Shown piece by piece: positions 9,169-16,909 of a stretch of DNA of 64,000 nucleotides. A program made the position numbers and the translations under genes. Origin of the DNA: Methanobrevibacter sp. (lineage in GTDB: Archaea > Methanobacteriota > Methanobacteria > Methanobacteriales > Methanobacteriaceae); the NCBI RefSeq assembly GCF_017431965.1, contig NZ_JAFRKB010000049.1:1-64000 (forward strand). The letters are read 5' to 3'. The notes below the pieces were generated by a model. The model saw only the letters and a list, made by a program, of their open reading frames with translations, was not told where the DNA came from and made no database searches. How positions within the stretch are numbered: position 1 is the stretch's first letter; the number at the start of each line of letters is the position of its first letter.

Positions 9169-9735
9169 ATGGAAATCAGTGCTCTTGAAATGAAAAAATC
9201 AATCAAAAAGATATACGAAAGGCTTGATGAGGTCACGCCGGTTGATTTTGACTGCGGCAAATTATGCGGCGAGGTTTGTTGCGTTTATGATGCCGACACT
9301 AATCACACAGAAGAGCTTGTCTTATATTTGTTGCCCGGTGAGGAGCTGATGTATGAAGACAGCCCTGAGTTCGAGCTGTATTACATGGATTCATCAGAAA
9401 TTAGATATCCCCACTCCTGGAAAGACAGCATTTACCTGGTCAAATGCGTTAACCCGCCAAAATGTGACAGGTCCATCAGGCCGATACAATGCAGAACTTT
9501 CCCGTTAGTTCCCCATATATCAAAAAATGGCGAATTCCATCTTATCTTAGATGAAACAGAATTTCCCTATGAATGTCCAATTTTGCGAGATCATATTAAA
9601 TTGAATGATGACTTTATCAAAGTTACTTATGAAGTATGGGAAATGCTAATCAGAAATCCTCTGGTTTATGATTTGGTTGATATGGACTCCAAGGACCGTG
9701 AAAAGAGAACATCCTCATATAAAATAGTGATTTAA
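9169..9735 (+). CDS. YkgJ-like cysteine-cluster protein (putative Zn/Fe chelating)
   Basis: The 188-residue protein has a cysteine-rich N-terminus (CGKLCGEVCC near residue 24-33) and the diagnostic RPIQCRTFP motif after a CVNPPKC segment, then YECPI. This spacing resembles the YkgJ/CxxCxxCC family (PF03692), thought to bind zinc or an iron-sulfur cluster. The function of the family is unknown. There is no signal peptide. The C-terminal region, roughly residues 145-188, shows no recognisable domain. Confidence 0.65.
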   Translation: MEISALEMKKSIKKIYERLDEVTPVDFDCGKLCGEVCCVYDADTNHTEELVLYLLPGEELMYEDSPEFELYYMDSSEIRYPHSWKDSIYLVKCVNPPKCDRSIRPIQCRTFPLVPHISKNGEFHLILDETEFPYECPILRDHIKLNDDFIKVTYEVWEMLIRNPLVYDLVDMDSKDREKRTSSYKIVI

Positions 9736-9760
9736 ATATCATTAGACACATAGTATTATC

Positions 9761-10363
9761 ATGCTTAAGAAAATTCTAATTTTTTTATTTTCACTTTTAA
9801 TCGTAATTAATGTTGCAAATGCCGTTGACAGCTCAAACTGGACCGAAGTCAGTGTAGGATATGAAGAATTCAAAATTCCTCCACAATACGAAAATCCCTA
9901 TTCAAGCGACTTTAACATGTATGAGTTTGATGAGGATATCGATGAATTTACAATCAGATTTGTCAATCCCCAAATTATGAGCTTATACGGATATTTTCTA
10001 GAGCACAATAGCTATGCAGAAAAGGTTAATGTTTCAGGCCATGATGCCATTCATTTCATGAGCTATGACCGCCATGACGGTACAAACAACTCAAAACTAT
10101 GGTTTTCAGCCGGCGAAGAATTCTACTACATAACCTGGAGAGGCAGTGAAATAACACCTACTATTGAAGAGATTGTAAAAAGCGCATCACCATCAAAATA
10201 CAATCACACAGAGTTCTATTCCATTTTGGATAATGAGTATAAGAACTATCAGATTGTCAATGCAATCGAATCTCAAAGGTCCGATTATCCGTCAAGCGGC
10301 AGCGGCTCTCACACATTCGTTTCATTGGGAACAGGCGGAATCAATTTTGGAGTTATGACTTAA
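9761..10363 (+). CDS. Uncharacterised secreted protein
   Basis: The 200-residue protein begins with a signal peptide (MLKKILIFLFSLL, cleavage probably after NAVD or ANA near residue 21). The mature part is acidic and rich in Tyr and Asn, with a Gly/Ser-rich C-terminal stretch (SSGSGSHTF) and no membrane anchor. No domain is recognised. It follows the YkgJ-like gene by 25 bases and could be cotranscribed with it. A similar small secreted type occurs at 23062, but the two do not align clearly by eye. Confidence 0.6.
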   Translation: MLKKILIFLFSLLIVINVANAVDSSNWTEVSVGYEEFKIPPQYENPYSSDFNMYEFDEDIDEFTIRFVNPQIMSLYGYFLEHNSYAEKVNVSGHDAIHFMSYDRHDGTNNSKLWFSAGEEFYYITWRGSEITPTIEEIVKSASPSKYNHTEFYSILDNEYKNYQIVNAIESQRSDYPSSGSGSHTFVSLGTGGINFGVMT

Positions 10364-10385
10364 TTTATATTTTTTTGAAATTTTT

Positions 10386-10447
10386 AAACTAACAATCGTT
10401 AGTTTTATATATGCTACCCATAAAATTATAACTAACAAGTGTTAGTT
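10386..10447. promoter_or_regulatory. Twin palindromic operators flanking a TATA box, TetR-type
   Basis: Two near-perfect palindromes share the half-site AACTAAC: AAACTAACAATCGTTAGTTT at 10386-10405 and AACTAACAAGTGTTAGTT at 10430-10447. Their centres are 43 bases apart. Between them lies a TATA-like TTTTATATAT (10402-10411). The second palindrome covers the expected transcription start and ends ten bases before the ATG of the TetR gene. This is the arrangement expected for an autoregulated TetR operon, where repressor blocks TATA/BRE access and initiation. Binding itself is inferred. Confidence 0.75.
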
Positions 10448-10456
10448 GATGATGAT

Positions 10457-11068
10457 ATGACAACGAAAGAAAAGATATTTGACGTTTCAATTGATTTATT
10501 TTCACAATATGGCTATGATGGTGTGTCAATTCGCCAAATTGCAGGTGAAGTTGGAATTAAGGAAAGTTCCATCTATAATCATTACCCTAGTAAGGAATCT
10601 ATTATAGATGAGATACTGAACTATTATATTCAGGAAATGACCAAAGAGGAGATTCCTCTTGCACAGGCAAGCAAAAATCTGGATGTCAGTTTCGAGTACT
10701 TCTATAAGGCAGGTTTAGATTTGTATATCTCAAAGCTAAGTGAAGATAAAATGATGAAAATAACAAGAATAATCCTGATTGAATCATACCACAATGAAAA
10801 AATCAAAGATTTTGTAAAAGTGGCTATTATCGAACATGCAATCAGGGGATGGAGTGAGCTGTTTGATTTAATGAAGGAAAAAAATCTTATCAATAATGAT
10901 TATGAATCCGTGCAACTGGCCAGATCATTTTATTACTATGGATTATTCCTGCTAATCGAACACTTCATTATTAATTATCCTGAAGATGATGAAGAATTTT
11001 TAGCCACATTGGCAAAAAAAAGCCAGCAGCATATGGAACTGATATACAATTCCGTTAAAATTGAGTGA
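10457..11068 (+). CDS. TetR/AcrR family transcriptional repressor
   Basis: The N-terminal helix-turn-helix is typical: KEKIFDVSIDLFSQYGYDGVS, then IRQIAGEVGIKESSIYNHYPSKESI, at residues 4-50. The remaining 150 residues are helical, as in TetR ligand-binding domains. I start at ATG 10457 (203 residues), because the in-frame GTG at 10439 lies inside the operator palindrome. Two operators upstream suggest autorepression. The gene heads an operon with a GNAT acetyltransferase and a flavoprotein, so the ligand may be a toxic compound which those enzymes modify. The ligand itself is unknown. Confidence 0.85.
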   Translation: MTTKEKIFDVSIDLFSQYGYDGVSIRQIAGEVGIKESSIYNHYPSKESIIDEILNYYIQEMTKEEIPLAQASKNLDVSFEYFYKAGLDLYISKLSEDKMMKITRIILIESYHNEKIKDFVKVAIIEHAIRGWSELFDLMKEKNLINNDYESVQLARSFYYYGLFLLIEHFIINYPEDDEEFLATLAKKSQQHMELIYNSVKIE

Positions 11069-11073
11069 ATAAC

Positions 11074-11697
11074 ATGAAAATAAGATTGGAAAATGAAAAC
11101 GATTATCTGGAAGTAGAAAACCTCGTCAGAAATGCCTTTTGGAATATATATCGCCCAGGTGCATGGGAGCATTATATTGTGCACAATTTAAGAGATGACC
11201 CCTCCTTTGTAAAGGAATTGGCATATGTGATTAAAAAAGACGATAAAATCATAGGCCACATTAACTATTCCTATGGTACAATAGACTATGATGACGGGAA
11301 AAGCGAAAGGGGTTTGATATTGGGTCCGATTTCAATTGATGAAAATTATCAAAATCAGGGATACGGCTCTAAATTAATTAGATATACACTAAACATAATT
11401 GAAGATGAAAGTATCCCATTCGTATTTGTAGTTGGAGATGAAAATTATTACAGGAGATTTGGATTTGAAAGCGCATCAAAATACAACATGTTTTTAGAAG
11501 GCACAGACCATGACGATGAATGCCCTTTTTTCATGATAAAAATATTTGATAAAGATGAAATCAACTGCAAAGAGGCTACATTTTCAAATCCTGATGTGTT
11601 TAATGTATGTGAAAGCGACGTTGATGAATTTGACAAAAAATTTGAATATAAGCAAAAAAAGGTCCAAGAAGGACAGTTAAGCGAGATGAAACAATGA
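11074..11697 (+). CDS. GNAT family N-acetyltransferase
   Basis: The 207-residue protein has the GNAT core: LGPISIDENYQNQGYGSKLI, which contains the acetyl-CoA pyrophosphate loop Q-x-x-G-Y-G, and YRRFGFE in motif B, as in the YhbS-like group of acetyltransferases. It would acetylate an amine on a small molecule or protein. I use ATG 11074, preceded by GAGTGA; a GTG at 11065 overlapping the tetR stop is possible. It overlaps the next gene by four bases (ATGA), so the two are translationally coupled. Confidence 0.8.
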   Translation: MKIRLENENDYLEVENLVRNAFWNIYRPGAWEHYIVHNLRDDPSFVKELAYVIKKDDKIIGHINYSYGTIDYDDGKSERGLILGPISIDENYQNQGYGSKLIRYTLNIIEDESIPFVFVVGDENYYRRFGFESASKYNMFLEGTDHDDECPFFMIKIFDKDEINCKEATFSNPDVFNVCESDVDEFDKKFEYKQKKVQEGQLSEMKQ

Positions 11698-12425
11698 AAT
11701 ATCTGATAATTAACGGTTCACCAAGAAAGAAAAATACCTGGAATATGGTTAAACAGGCACAAAGCAATTTAGAAGGAGAATTCGAAGAGATACAGTTAAT
11801 GAAAGAAAAAATACCAATGTGCAATGGATGCTGTAACTGTATCTTTGAATCAGAAACAAAATGCCCGCACTTTGATAAAATGAATCCGATTGTTGAGAAA
11901 ATTAAAGACTGTGACGCTTTGATTATTGCTTCTCCGGTATATGCAATGAACGTAACCGGACTTTTAAAAAATTTCTTTGACCATACTGCCTATTTCTACC
12001 ACAGGCCGGCATTTTTTGACAAGAAAGCATTGATACTTGTCTCAACTGCCGGAGCCGGAGAAAAAAAAGTTGCAAATTACATTGATGAAACTCTAAGACA
12101 CTGGGGATTTAACAGAATATATAAAGCAACCGTCAAATGTGGTGGAAAGGAAGAATTGGAGACAAAAGATATTGATAAAGCTTCTCGAAAATTCAGCGAT
12201 GATGTGAAATCGAAAAAACTGCATTCCCCAAAGATAGGCGATTTGATTTTTTACAATGTTTGGAGAGCACTTGCAGCATCCAATGACCCGATTAAGGCAG
12301 ATAAACTATATTGGGAAAGCAGCGGTTTGATAAATCATGAATTTTCACCAATTGTGAAACTTAATTTCATTAAAAAAATCTTTGCAAAAGTAATGTACTA
12401 TATACTAAAAAGAGTTATGAAATGA
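11694..12425 (+). CDS. Flavodoxin-like NAD(P)H/FMN-dependent oxidoreductase with a cysteine motif
   Basis: The 243-residue protein starts with the FMN phosphate loop INGSPRKKNTWNMV, followed by CNGCCNC.....CPHFD near residues 43-60 and the ASPVYAMNVTGLLKNFFD flavin-binding segment. It resembles iron-sulfur flavoproteins and NADPH-dependent FMN reductases. The cysteine cluster is compact, and whether it holds a 4Fe-4S centre cannot be told. The C-terminal 60 residues are an extension rich in hydrophobic and basic residues. As the last gene of the TetR operon it may reduce the compound sensed by the repressor. Confidence 0.75.
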   Translation: MKYLIINGSPRKKNTWNMVKQAQSNLEGEFEEIQLMKEKIPMCNGCCNCIFESETKCPHFDKMNPIVEKIKDCDALIIASPVYAMNVTGLLKNFFDHTAYFYHRPAFFDKKALILVSTAGAGEKKVANYIDETLRHWGFNRIYKATVKCGGKEELETKDIDKASRKFSDDVKSKKLHSPKIGDLIFYNVWRALAASNDPIKADKLYWESSGLINHEFSPIVKLNFIKKIFAKVMYYILKRVMK

Positions 12426-12427
12426 TA

Positions 12428-13087
12428 CTACAATTTCCAATCGATTTCATCTACACCGTTTCGGCTTAGAAATTCATTTGCCCTCTTAAAATGATTGGAT
12501 CCTAAAAAACCCCTTCTTGCAGAAAAAGGAGACGGGTGGGATGTTATCAACACCAGATGATTTGGATTTGTAATTAACTCTTTTTTCTTTTCTGCCTGTT
12601 TTCCCCAAAGCAGAAACACAATCGGTTGGGTTTGACTGTTCAATATTTTAATAACATTATCCGTAAATGTTTGCCATCCGCATTTGCTGTGAGAATTTGC
12701 ATTTCCCTGCTCAACTGTCAATACTGTATTCAGCAGAAATACTCCCTGGCATGCCCATTTTTCAAGACATCCTGACTCAGGAATCTGATAGCCATACTCA
12801 TCATTAATTTCCTTAAAGATATTTTTAAGGGACCTTGGGATTGGACGGCCTTCAGGTGTAGAAAAGGCAAGCCCATGAGCCTGGCCCTTTTCATGATATG
12901 GATCCTGGCCCAATATTACCACTTTAACGTTGCCCAATGGGGTTAACTTAAAAGCATTGAAAATTTCTTCATAGGGAGGATAAATCGTTTTTGTGCGGTA
13001 TTCATCATCTACAAATTTTTTGACTTTTAAAAAGTAGTCCTTATTGAATTCTTCTTCAAGTGCAGCGTCCCAATCGTTACCTATCAT
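12428..13087 (-). CDS. ung: Uracil-DNA glycosylase, family 1
   Basis: ATG 13087 gives 219 residues, close to bacterial Ung, and aligns with the Ung N-terminus; an upstream TTG at 13141 would add 18 unrelated residues. Catalytic motif GQDPYH (Asp62), the LLWG strand, and HPSPFSARRGFLGSNHF with the catalytic His and DNA-intercalation loop are all present. The enzyme removes uracil from DNA, starting base excision repair. Family 1 Ung is typical of bacteria and eukaryotes. Most archaea use family 4 or 5 enzymes, so this gene was probably acquired laterally. Confidence 0.93.
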   Translation of the reverse strand: MIGNDWDAALEEEFNKDYFLKVKKFVDDEYRTKTIYPPYEEIFNAFKLTPLGNVKVVILGQDPYHEKGQAHGLAFSTPEGRPIPRSLKNIFKEINDEYGYQIPESGCLEKWACQGVFLLNTVLTVEQGNANSHSKCGWQTFTDNVIKILNSQTQPIVFLLWGKQAEKKKELITNPNHLVLITSHPSPFSARRGFLGSNHFKRANEFLSRNGVDEIDWKL

Positions 13088-13313
13088 GAAAATGATTTTG
13101 TTATTGAAAGTATATATTTTTTCTTCATTTTGACTATGCAATTTAAATTAAATAACGATTAATTAAATTGATAATTGATTAACATCTATAAATTTAACAA
13201 TATCCAAATATATTTTATTAATATCAAAGTTAAAAATATAATTTAAATGAAAAGCAGATGTAGATAAAACAATTAAATTATGGCAAATTTAACATTTTTT
13301 TAACAATCGACCT

Positions 13314-13760
13314 TCAGCCAATTTCATATAAAAACTCAAAATGCTCAATGCCATCTTCAAGATAGCAGTCTGAAACTTTCCTGAAGCCCAAACTCTGATA
13401 GAATTCACTAAGATACGCCTGTCCTGAAAGCTTTATCCTGGATTTGCCAAAATCTTCAATTATAAAATCAATAGCTTTCTTCATCATCTCACGTGAAATC
13501 CCCTGACCCCTATGGGACTGTTCAACAATGACTCTTCCAATGGCCATGTCCTCATACGAAACGTTTTCAGGAAGAATTCGCAATACCGCGATGACTTCAT
13601 CACCATCCTGTAAAAACAGATGAAAAGCCAGCTTATCCTTGTCATCCAAATCCTGATAGACGCAATCCTGTTCTACAACGAAGACTTCTGATCTTAACTT
13701 TAAAATTTCATACAGCTCATAGACACTGAGTTCATCAAATTTTTTTAGTTTCCAATCCAT
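13314..13760 (-). CDS. ElaA-like GNAT acetyltransferase
   Basis: The 148-residue protein resembles E. coli ElaA over its whole length: LYEILKLRSEVFVVEQDCVYQDLD at the N-terminus, IGRVIVEQSHRGQGISREMM with the acetyl-CoA loop, and YLSEFYQSLGFRKVSD near the C-terminus. It should transfer acetyl groups from acetyl-CoA; the substrate of the family is unknown. It starts 5 bases after the stop of the NimA-like gene, so the two form an operon. The 226 bases between this gene and ung (13088-13313) are AT-rich and appear empty. Confidence 0.85.
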   Translation of the reverse strand: MDWKLKKFDELSVYELYEILKLRSEVFVVEQDCVYQDLDDKDKLAFHLFLQDGDEVIAVLRILPENVSYEDMAIGRVIVEQSHRGQGISREMMKKAIDFIIEDFGKSRIKLSGQAYLSEFYQSLGFRKVSDCYLEDGIEHFEFLYEIG

Positions 13761-13764
13761 AATA

Positions 13765-14235
13765 TCATTTTTCTTTAACTACCTTGCCGGTCATATGGTC
13801 AATTGTTATTTCAAAAACTTCAGTCCTATCCAGCAATCTGTCAATCTCATCCTGAGTTTCTTCAGGTGTCGGGAAAAACTTGTTTCCAAGATGAGTCAGC
13901 TTATCGATTTTTTCCCCATCATCGCATAAAATGGTGATTCTTCCGAATACCACCACGCTTCTGAATGTATACCACCAGCTGTCCTTTTCTTTGACACCCT
14001 TATCCAGTACACAGTATGAGACTTTAGAATGTTTTTTGATTGCATCAATCTTATGGCCTGTTTTTGCTCCGTGAAAATAGATTTTACCGTCCACATAAAC
14101 ATGACTCATAGGAACTGTATAGGGATAATCATCATCGCCCAAAACAGCTAAAACTCCACGAGGTTCATTAGTTAAAATATCAATGCATTCCTCATTTGAT
14201 AACTGCTGTCCAAGACGTCTCATTTTTCTAAACAT
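13765..14235 (-). CDS. NimA-like pyridoxamine 5'-phosphate oxidase family flavoprotein
   Basis: The 156-residue split-barrel protein opens with RKMRRLGQQLSNEE and continues with GVLAVLGDDDYPYTVPMSHVY and YFHGAKTGHKIDAIKK. This is the pattern of the 5-nitroimidazole-resistance (Nim) group of FMN-binding proteins. Members bind FMN or haem and some reduce nitroaromatics. A physiological role in a methanogen is not established. It is the first gene of a two-gene operon with the ElaA-like acetyltransferase. Confidence 0.8.
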   Translation of the reverse strand: MFRKMRRLGQQLSNEECIDILTNEPRGVLAVLGDDDYPYTVPMSHVYVDGKIYFHGAKTGHKIDAIKKHSKVSYCVLDKGVKEKDSWWYTFRSVVVFGRITILCDDGEKIDKLTHLGNKFFPTPEETQDEIDRLLDRTEVFEITIDHMTGKVVKEK

Positions 14236-14356
14236 GCTTTATTATATGATAAAACTTTTAAAAATATTTTATTATCCTACTATTAAAAACAATATTTAAC
14301 TACATTAAAATATATACTAAAAACAAGTATTAGAAATTTTTAAATGAGGAATTATA

Positions 14357-14833
14357 ATGAATAAGTTAGCGTTTAGAGATGCAACACGTGAAGATGTTGG
14401 CTTAATTTTGGAATTCATCAAAAAGCTTGCAGATTACGAAAAAAGATTGGATGAAGTTATTGCAACAGAAGATGAACTGGAAAAATGGATTTTTGATAAA
14501 CATCAGGCCGAAGTTATATTCGCACTTGAAGATGGAAATGAGATTGGATTTGCATTATTCTTCTTAAGCTTTTCAACCTATATCTCAAATGTCAACCTTC
14601 ATCTGGAAGACCTTTTCATTGATCCGGAATATCGGGGAAAAGGCTATGGTAAAGCACTCCTTAAAAAACTTGCCAAAATCGTAGTTGAAAGGGGATACGG
14701 CAGGTTTGAATGGACATGCCTTTCATGGAATAAACCCAGCATTGACTTTTATCTTTCACTTGGAGCAGAGCAAAAAGACTGGAACGTATTCCACCTTACA
14801 GGAGATAACCTAAAAAAGCTTGCCGAAGATTAA
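14357..14833 (+). CDS. GNAT acetyltransferase of the diamine/spermidine acetyltransferase type
   Basis: The 158-residue protein has the SSAT-like layout: RDATREDVGLILEFIKKLADYEK at the start, then LEDLFIDPEYRGKGYGKALLKKLA with the acetyl-CoA loop RGKGYG, and WNKPSIDFYLSLGAE before the end. Relatives acetylate diamines, polyamines or thialysine. The ATG follows GAGGAATTATA. Its last four bases overlap the stop of the convergent TPR gene (TTAA shared at 14830-14833). Confidence 0.85.
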   Translation: MNKLAFRDATREDVGLILEFIKKLADYEKRLDEVIATEDELEKWIFDKHQAEVIFALEDGNEIGFALFFLSFSTYISNVNLHLEDLFIDPEYRGKGYGKALLKKLAKIVVERGYGRFEWTCLSWNKPSIDFYLSLGAEQKDWNVFHLTGDNLKKLAED

Positions 14834-15240
14834 TTGATTTCCTTTAATCTTTGCATCAGCTTATTTTTTATTTTATTATTGCCGTCAATTTTTTGTACAG
14901 CCAATTTTAGAACTTTAATCTCATTATCTGTATCGTTATTGTTTTTATAAATGTTGGCCAATCCTTCATATGCCTCAGCATTTTCCGGCTGAATCACCAA
15001 TACCTTTTCATACAGTTCAATGGAATTTGTCTTTTTGGCTTGTTTCAATAAATTGGAAACCTCTTTGGTTAAATCAACTTCCTTTTGCATATTTTTGCTT
15101 AACTTTTTAGCTTCCTTTGTGTCCTGTTTGTCAAGAATGTCGAAAATTTCATTAGCTTCATTTTTATCGAAGCCATCCTTAACTTCCCTTTTAGTTTTTT
15201 CATCTGATTTTTTATTAAAAACTTTGTCCAGTAATCCCAT
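14830..15240 (-). CDS. Small TPR-containing protein
   Basis: The 136-residue protein begins with a charged stretch (MGLLDKVFNKKSDEKTK) and then a helical region with tetratricopeptide-like signatures: ELYEKVLVIQPENAEAYEGLANIYKNN near residues 85-110. It has no signal or membrane segment. TPR repeats mediate protein contacts, but the partner is unknown. It is convergent with the acetyltransferase gene and shares a 4-base stop overlap with it. Confidence 0.6.
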   Translation of the reverse strand: MGLLDKVFNKKSDEKTKREVKDGFDKNEANEIFDILDKQDTKEAKKLSKNMQKEVDLTKEVSNLLKQAKKTNSIELYEKVLVIQPENAEAYEGLANIYKNNNDTDNEIKVLKLAVQKIDGNNKIKNKLMQRLKEIN

Positions 15241-15299
15241 AAAATATATTATGTCTGTTTACTATTAAATAATATTAACACTTTTAAAATGTGGTTTGA

Positions 15300-15953
15300 A
15301 TGGAAGATAAAAAAGAATTGAAACTAGAAACCAAATGCTATGACGCCAATGAATACGGATATCTTTATGGATTAAACCAAAAAATACCTGATGAAGATTT
15401 TGAAAAGGTCAAATCATATATGAGGGACTTCAGACGAAAGGACTTTGTCGATGGCATCATCAAAGTTACAGGAAGGCCTGAAGGATATAGGTGCCTTGAA
15501 AAGGACGTTGCAAAAGTTGAAGAGATTCTTGGAATAGAAAACACTCTTGAAAAAAGACAAAACAAAATTAAAAAAGCGTTTGAAGACCCTATAGCCAAAG
15601 CAAATCTTAAGGATAATGCATATAACTGGTTAAATATATTGTTTAAGAAAACCGGAACCCATCCTAAACAGGACCTCTCAAGACTGGCAGTTCATTCAAC
15701 TAAGATTTATGACCCTGCAGACAGCTTTAAGAATGGTGCTGAATACGGTGAAGGGGAACTGTTCATTTATACCCCCCACGGAATGTGGTATATTATTAAC
15801 AACTGCGGCGAGTATAGCGACACTTCAATCAACAATGTGGAAACCGATGCAGGCGGCGCCATAGGATATAGGCTGATGTATGACGACACTGTCGATACTC
15901 TGATTAGAATATATACTGAGGAAAATGAGTATAGTGGTGAAAAGCTATTCTAA
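15300..15953 (+). CDS. Uncharacterised 217-residue protein
   Basis: I do not recognise a family. The protein is soluble and charged, with a helical N-terminal half and a C-terminal half rich in Gly, Tyr and Thr (ELFIYTPHGMWYIINNCGE, then GGAIGYRLMYDD). The start ATG follows GTGGTTTGA. The stop overlaps the stop of the convergent dtd gene by four bases (CTAA at 15950-15953). No neighbour suggests a function. Confidence 0.6.
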   Translation: MEDKKELKLETKCYDANEYGYLYGLNQKIPDEDFEKVKSYMRDFRRKDFVDGIIKVTGRPEGYRCLEKDVAKVEEILGIENTLEKRQNKIKKAFEDPIAKANLKDNAYNWLNILFKKTGTHPKQDLSRLAVHSTKIYDPADSFKNGAEYGEGELFIYTPHGMWYIINNCGEYSDTSINNVETDAGGAIGYRLMYDDTVDTLIRIYTEENEYSGEKLF

Positions 15954-16393
15954 TCCTCAAATTCCTTTTCAAGCAGAATCGTTACAGGACCGTTGTTCAA
16001 TAAGCTAACTTTCATGTATGCTCCGAATTCACCTGTTTCAACATCAACACTCTCAGAGCACTGATTTGTAAAATAGTCAAATAATTCAGTTGCATCTTCA
16101 GGGTTTAGAGCCTTGTGAAATGATGGTCTGTTCTTTTTGGTTGAACCATATAATGTGAATTGAGGAACAAGCAACAGTTTGCCTCCAATATCTTTTACAG
16201 ACTTGTTCATCCTCCCGTTTTCATCTTGAAAGATTCTTAATTTTACAAGTTTTTTTGCAAGATAGTCTGCCTCTTTGGCAGTATCATTAACACCAAATCC
16301 AACCAAAACCATTAATCCTTCACCAATCTCGCCGACTATTTCACCATCGACTTCAACGCTTGCATCTGTAACTCTCTGAACAACTAATTTCAT
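15950..16393 (-). CDS. dtd: D-aminoacyl-tRNA deacylase, bacterial DTD1 type
   Basis: The 147-residue protein has the two DTD1 signatures: PQFTL (residues 77-81, catalytic Thr80; the usual form is SQFTL) and NNGPVTILLE near the C-terminus. It also has the N-terminal VQRVTDASVEVDGE segment of the family. DTD1 removes D-amino acids or glycine wrongly attached to tRNA. Most archaea use the unrelated DTD2, so a full-length bacterial-type copy suggests lateral gain. The Ser to Pro change before the QFTL is unusual but lies outside the catalytic Thr. Confidence 0.92.
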   Translation of the reverse strand: MKLVVQRVTDASVEVDGEIVGEIGEGLMVLVGFGVNDTAKEADYLAKKLVKLRIFQDENGRMNKSVKDIGGKLLLVPQFTLYGSTKKNRPSFHKALNPEDATELFDYFTNQCSESVDVETGEFGAYMKVSLLNNGPVTILLEKEFED

Positions 16394-16465
16394 AAGATAT
16401 ACTATAAATTTTGATTTAAATAAATTTTTTTAAAAAAAAGAGAAGAATGATTTTGGTTAATCATT

Positions 16466-16903
16466 CTATAGAATTGATATTATCGCAAAAATTATGAATA
16501 TTAAAATTAAACAACCGCAGCAATTAGCCCAATTGGAATCATTGTCTTTGTTTGCTGTAGTGGCAGACCCGCTTGAAGTGGTGGTTGCACTTATCTGTGG
16601 AGTATCATTTTTTTCATATACCTCAATAAGCTTTAAGGCCACCATTATTGACCTTACTAACGCTATAAACGCTGCTAGAAGTAACAACCATATATAATAA
16701 AGTACCATTATTCTTGCAGGAAACATACTGCAAGCTATGAAATAAAAAAGCCAAGGTATTTCATATGTAATTCCCTCTATAATCCAGTTTTTGTTTGATG
16801 CCTTTAATCCTATGTAGATAAAACCAAATCCTGGAAATATAAATGTGAATGGGAACAATACCCACCATGATTTTTTAATTTTTTCAAATGTATTCATAAT
16901 CAT
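16466..16903 (-). CDS. Small membrane protein downstream of TelA
   Basis: The gene (145 residues from ATG 16903; ATG 16897 also possible) encodes about three N-terminal membrane segments between residues 10 and 85, a hydrophilic Ser/Thr linker (TTTSSGSATTANKDND), a CCGC cysteine motif and a last hydrophobic helix. No family is recognised. It starts seven bases after the TelA stop and is the fourth gene of that operon, so it may work with TelA at the membrane. Confidence 0.6.
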   Translation of the reverse strand: MIMNTFEKIKKSWWVLFPFTFIFPGFGFIYIGLKASNKNWIIEGITYEIPWLFYFIACSMFPARIMVLYYIWLLLLAAFIALVRSIMVALKLIEVYEKNDTPQISATTTSSGSATTANKDNDSNWANCCGCLILIFIIFAIISIL

Positions 16904-16909
16904 CAATAC

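Noticed and set aside
10439-10456. GTG start for the TetR gene at 10439
   Set aside because: It lies inside the operator palindrome, and ATG 10457 starts the usual TetR N-terminus.
13088-13141. TTG-started 18-residue extension of uracil-DNA glycosylase
   Set aside because: The extension does not match Ung, TTG has no clear ribosome site, and ATG 13087 aligns with the family start.
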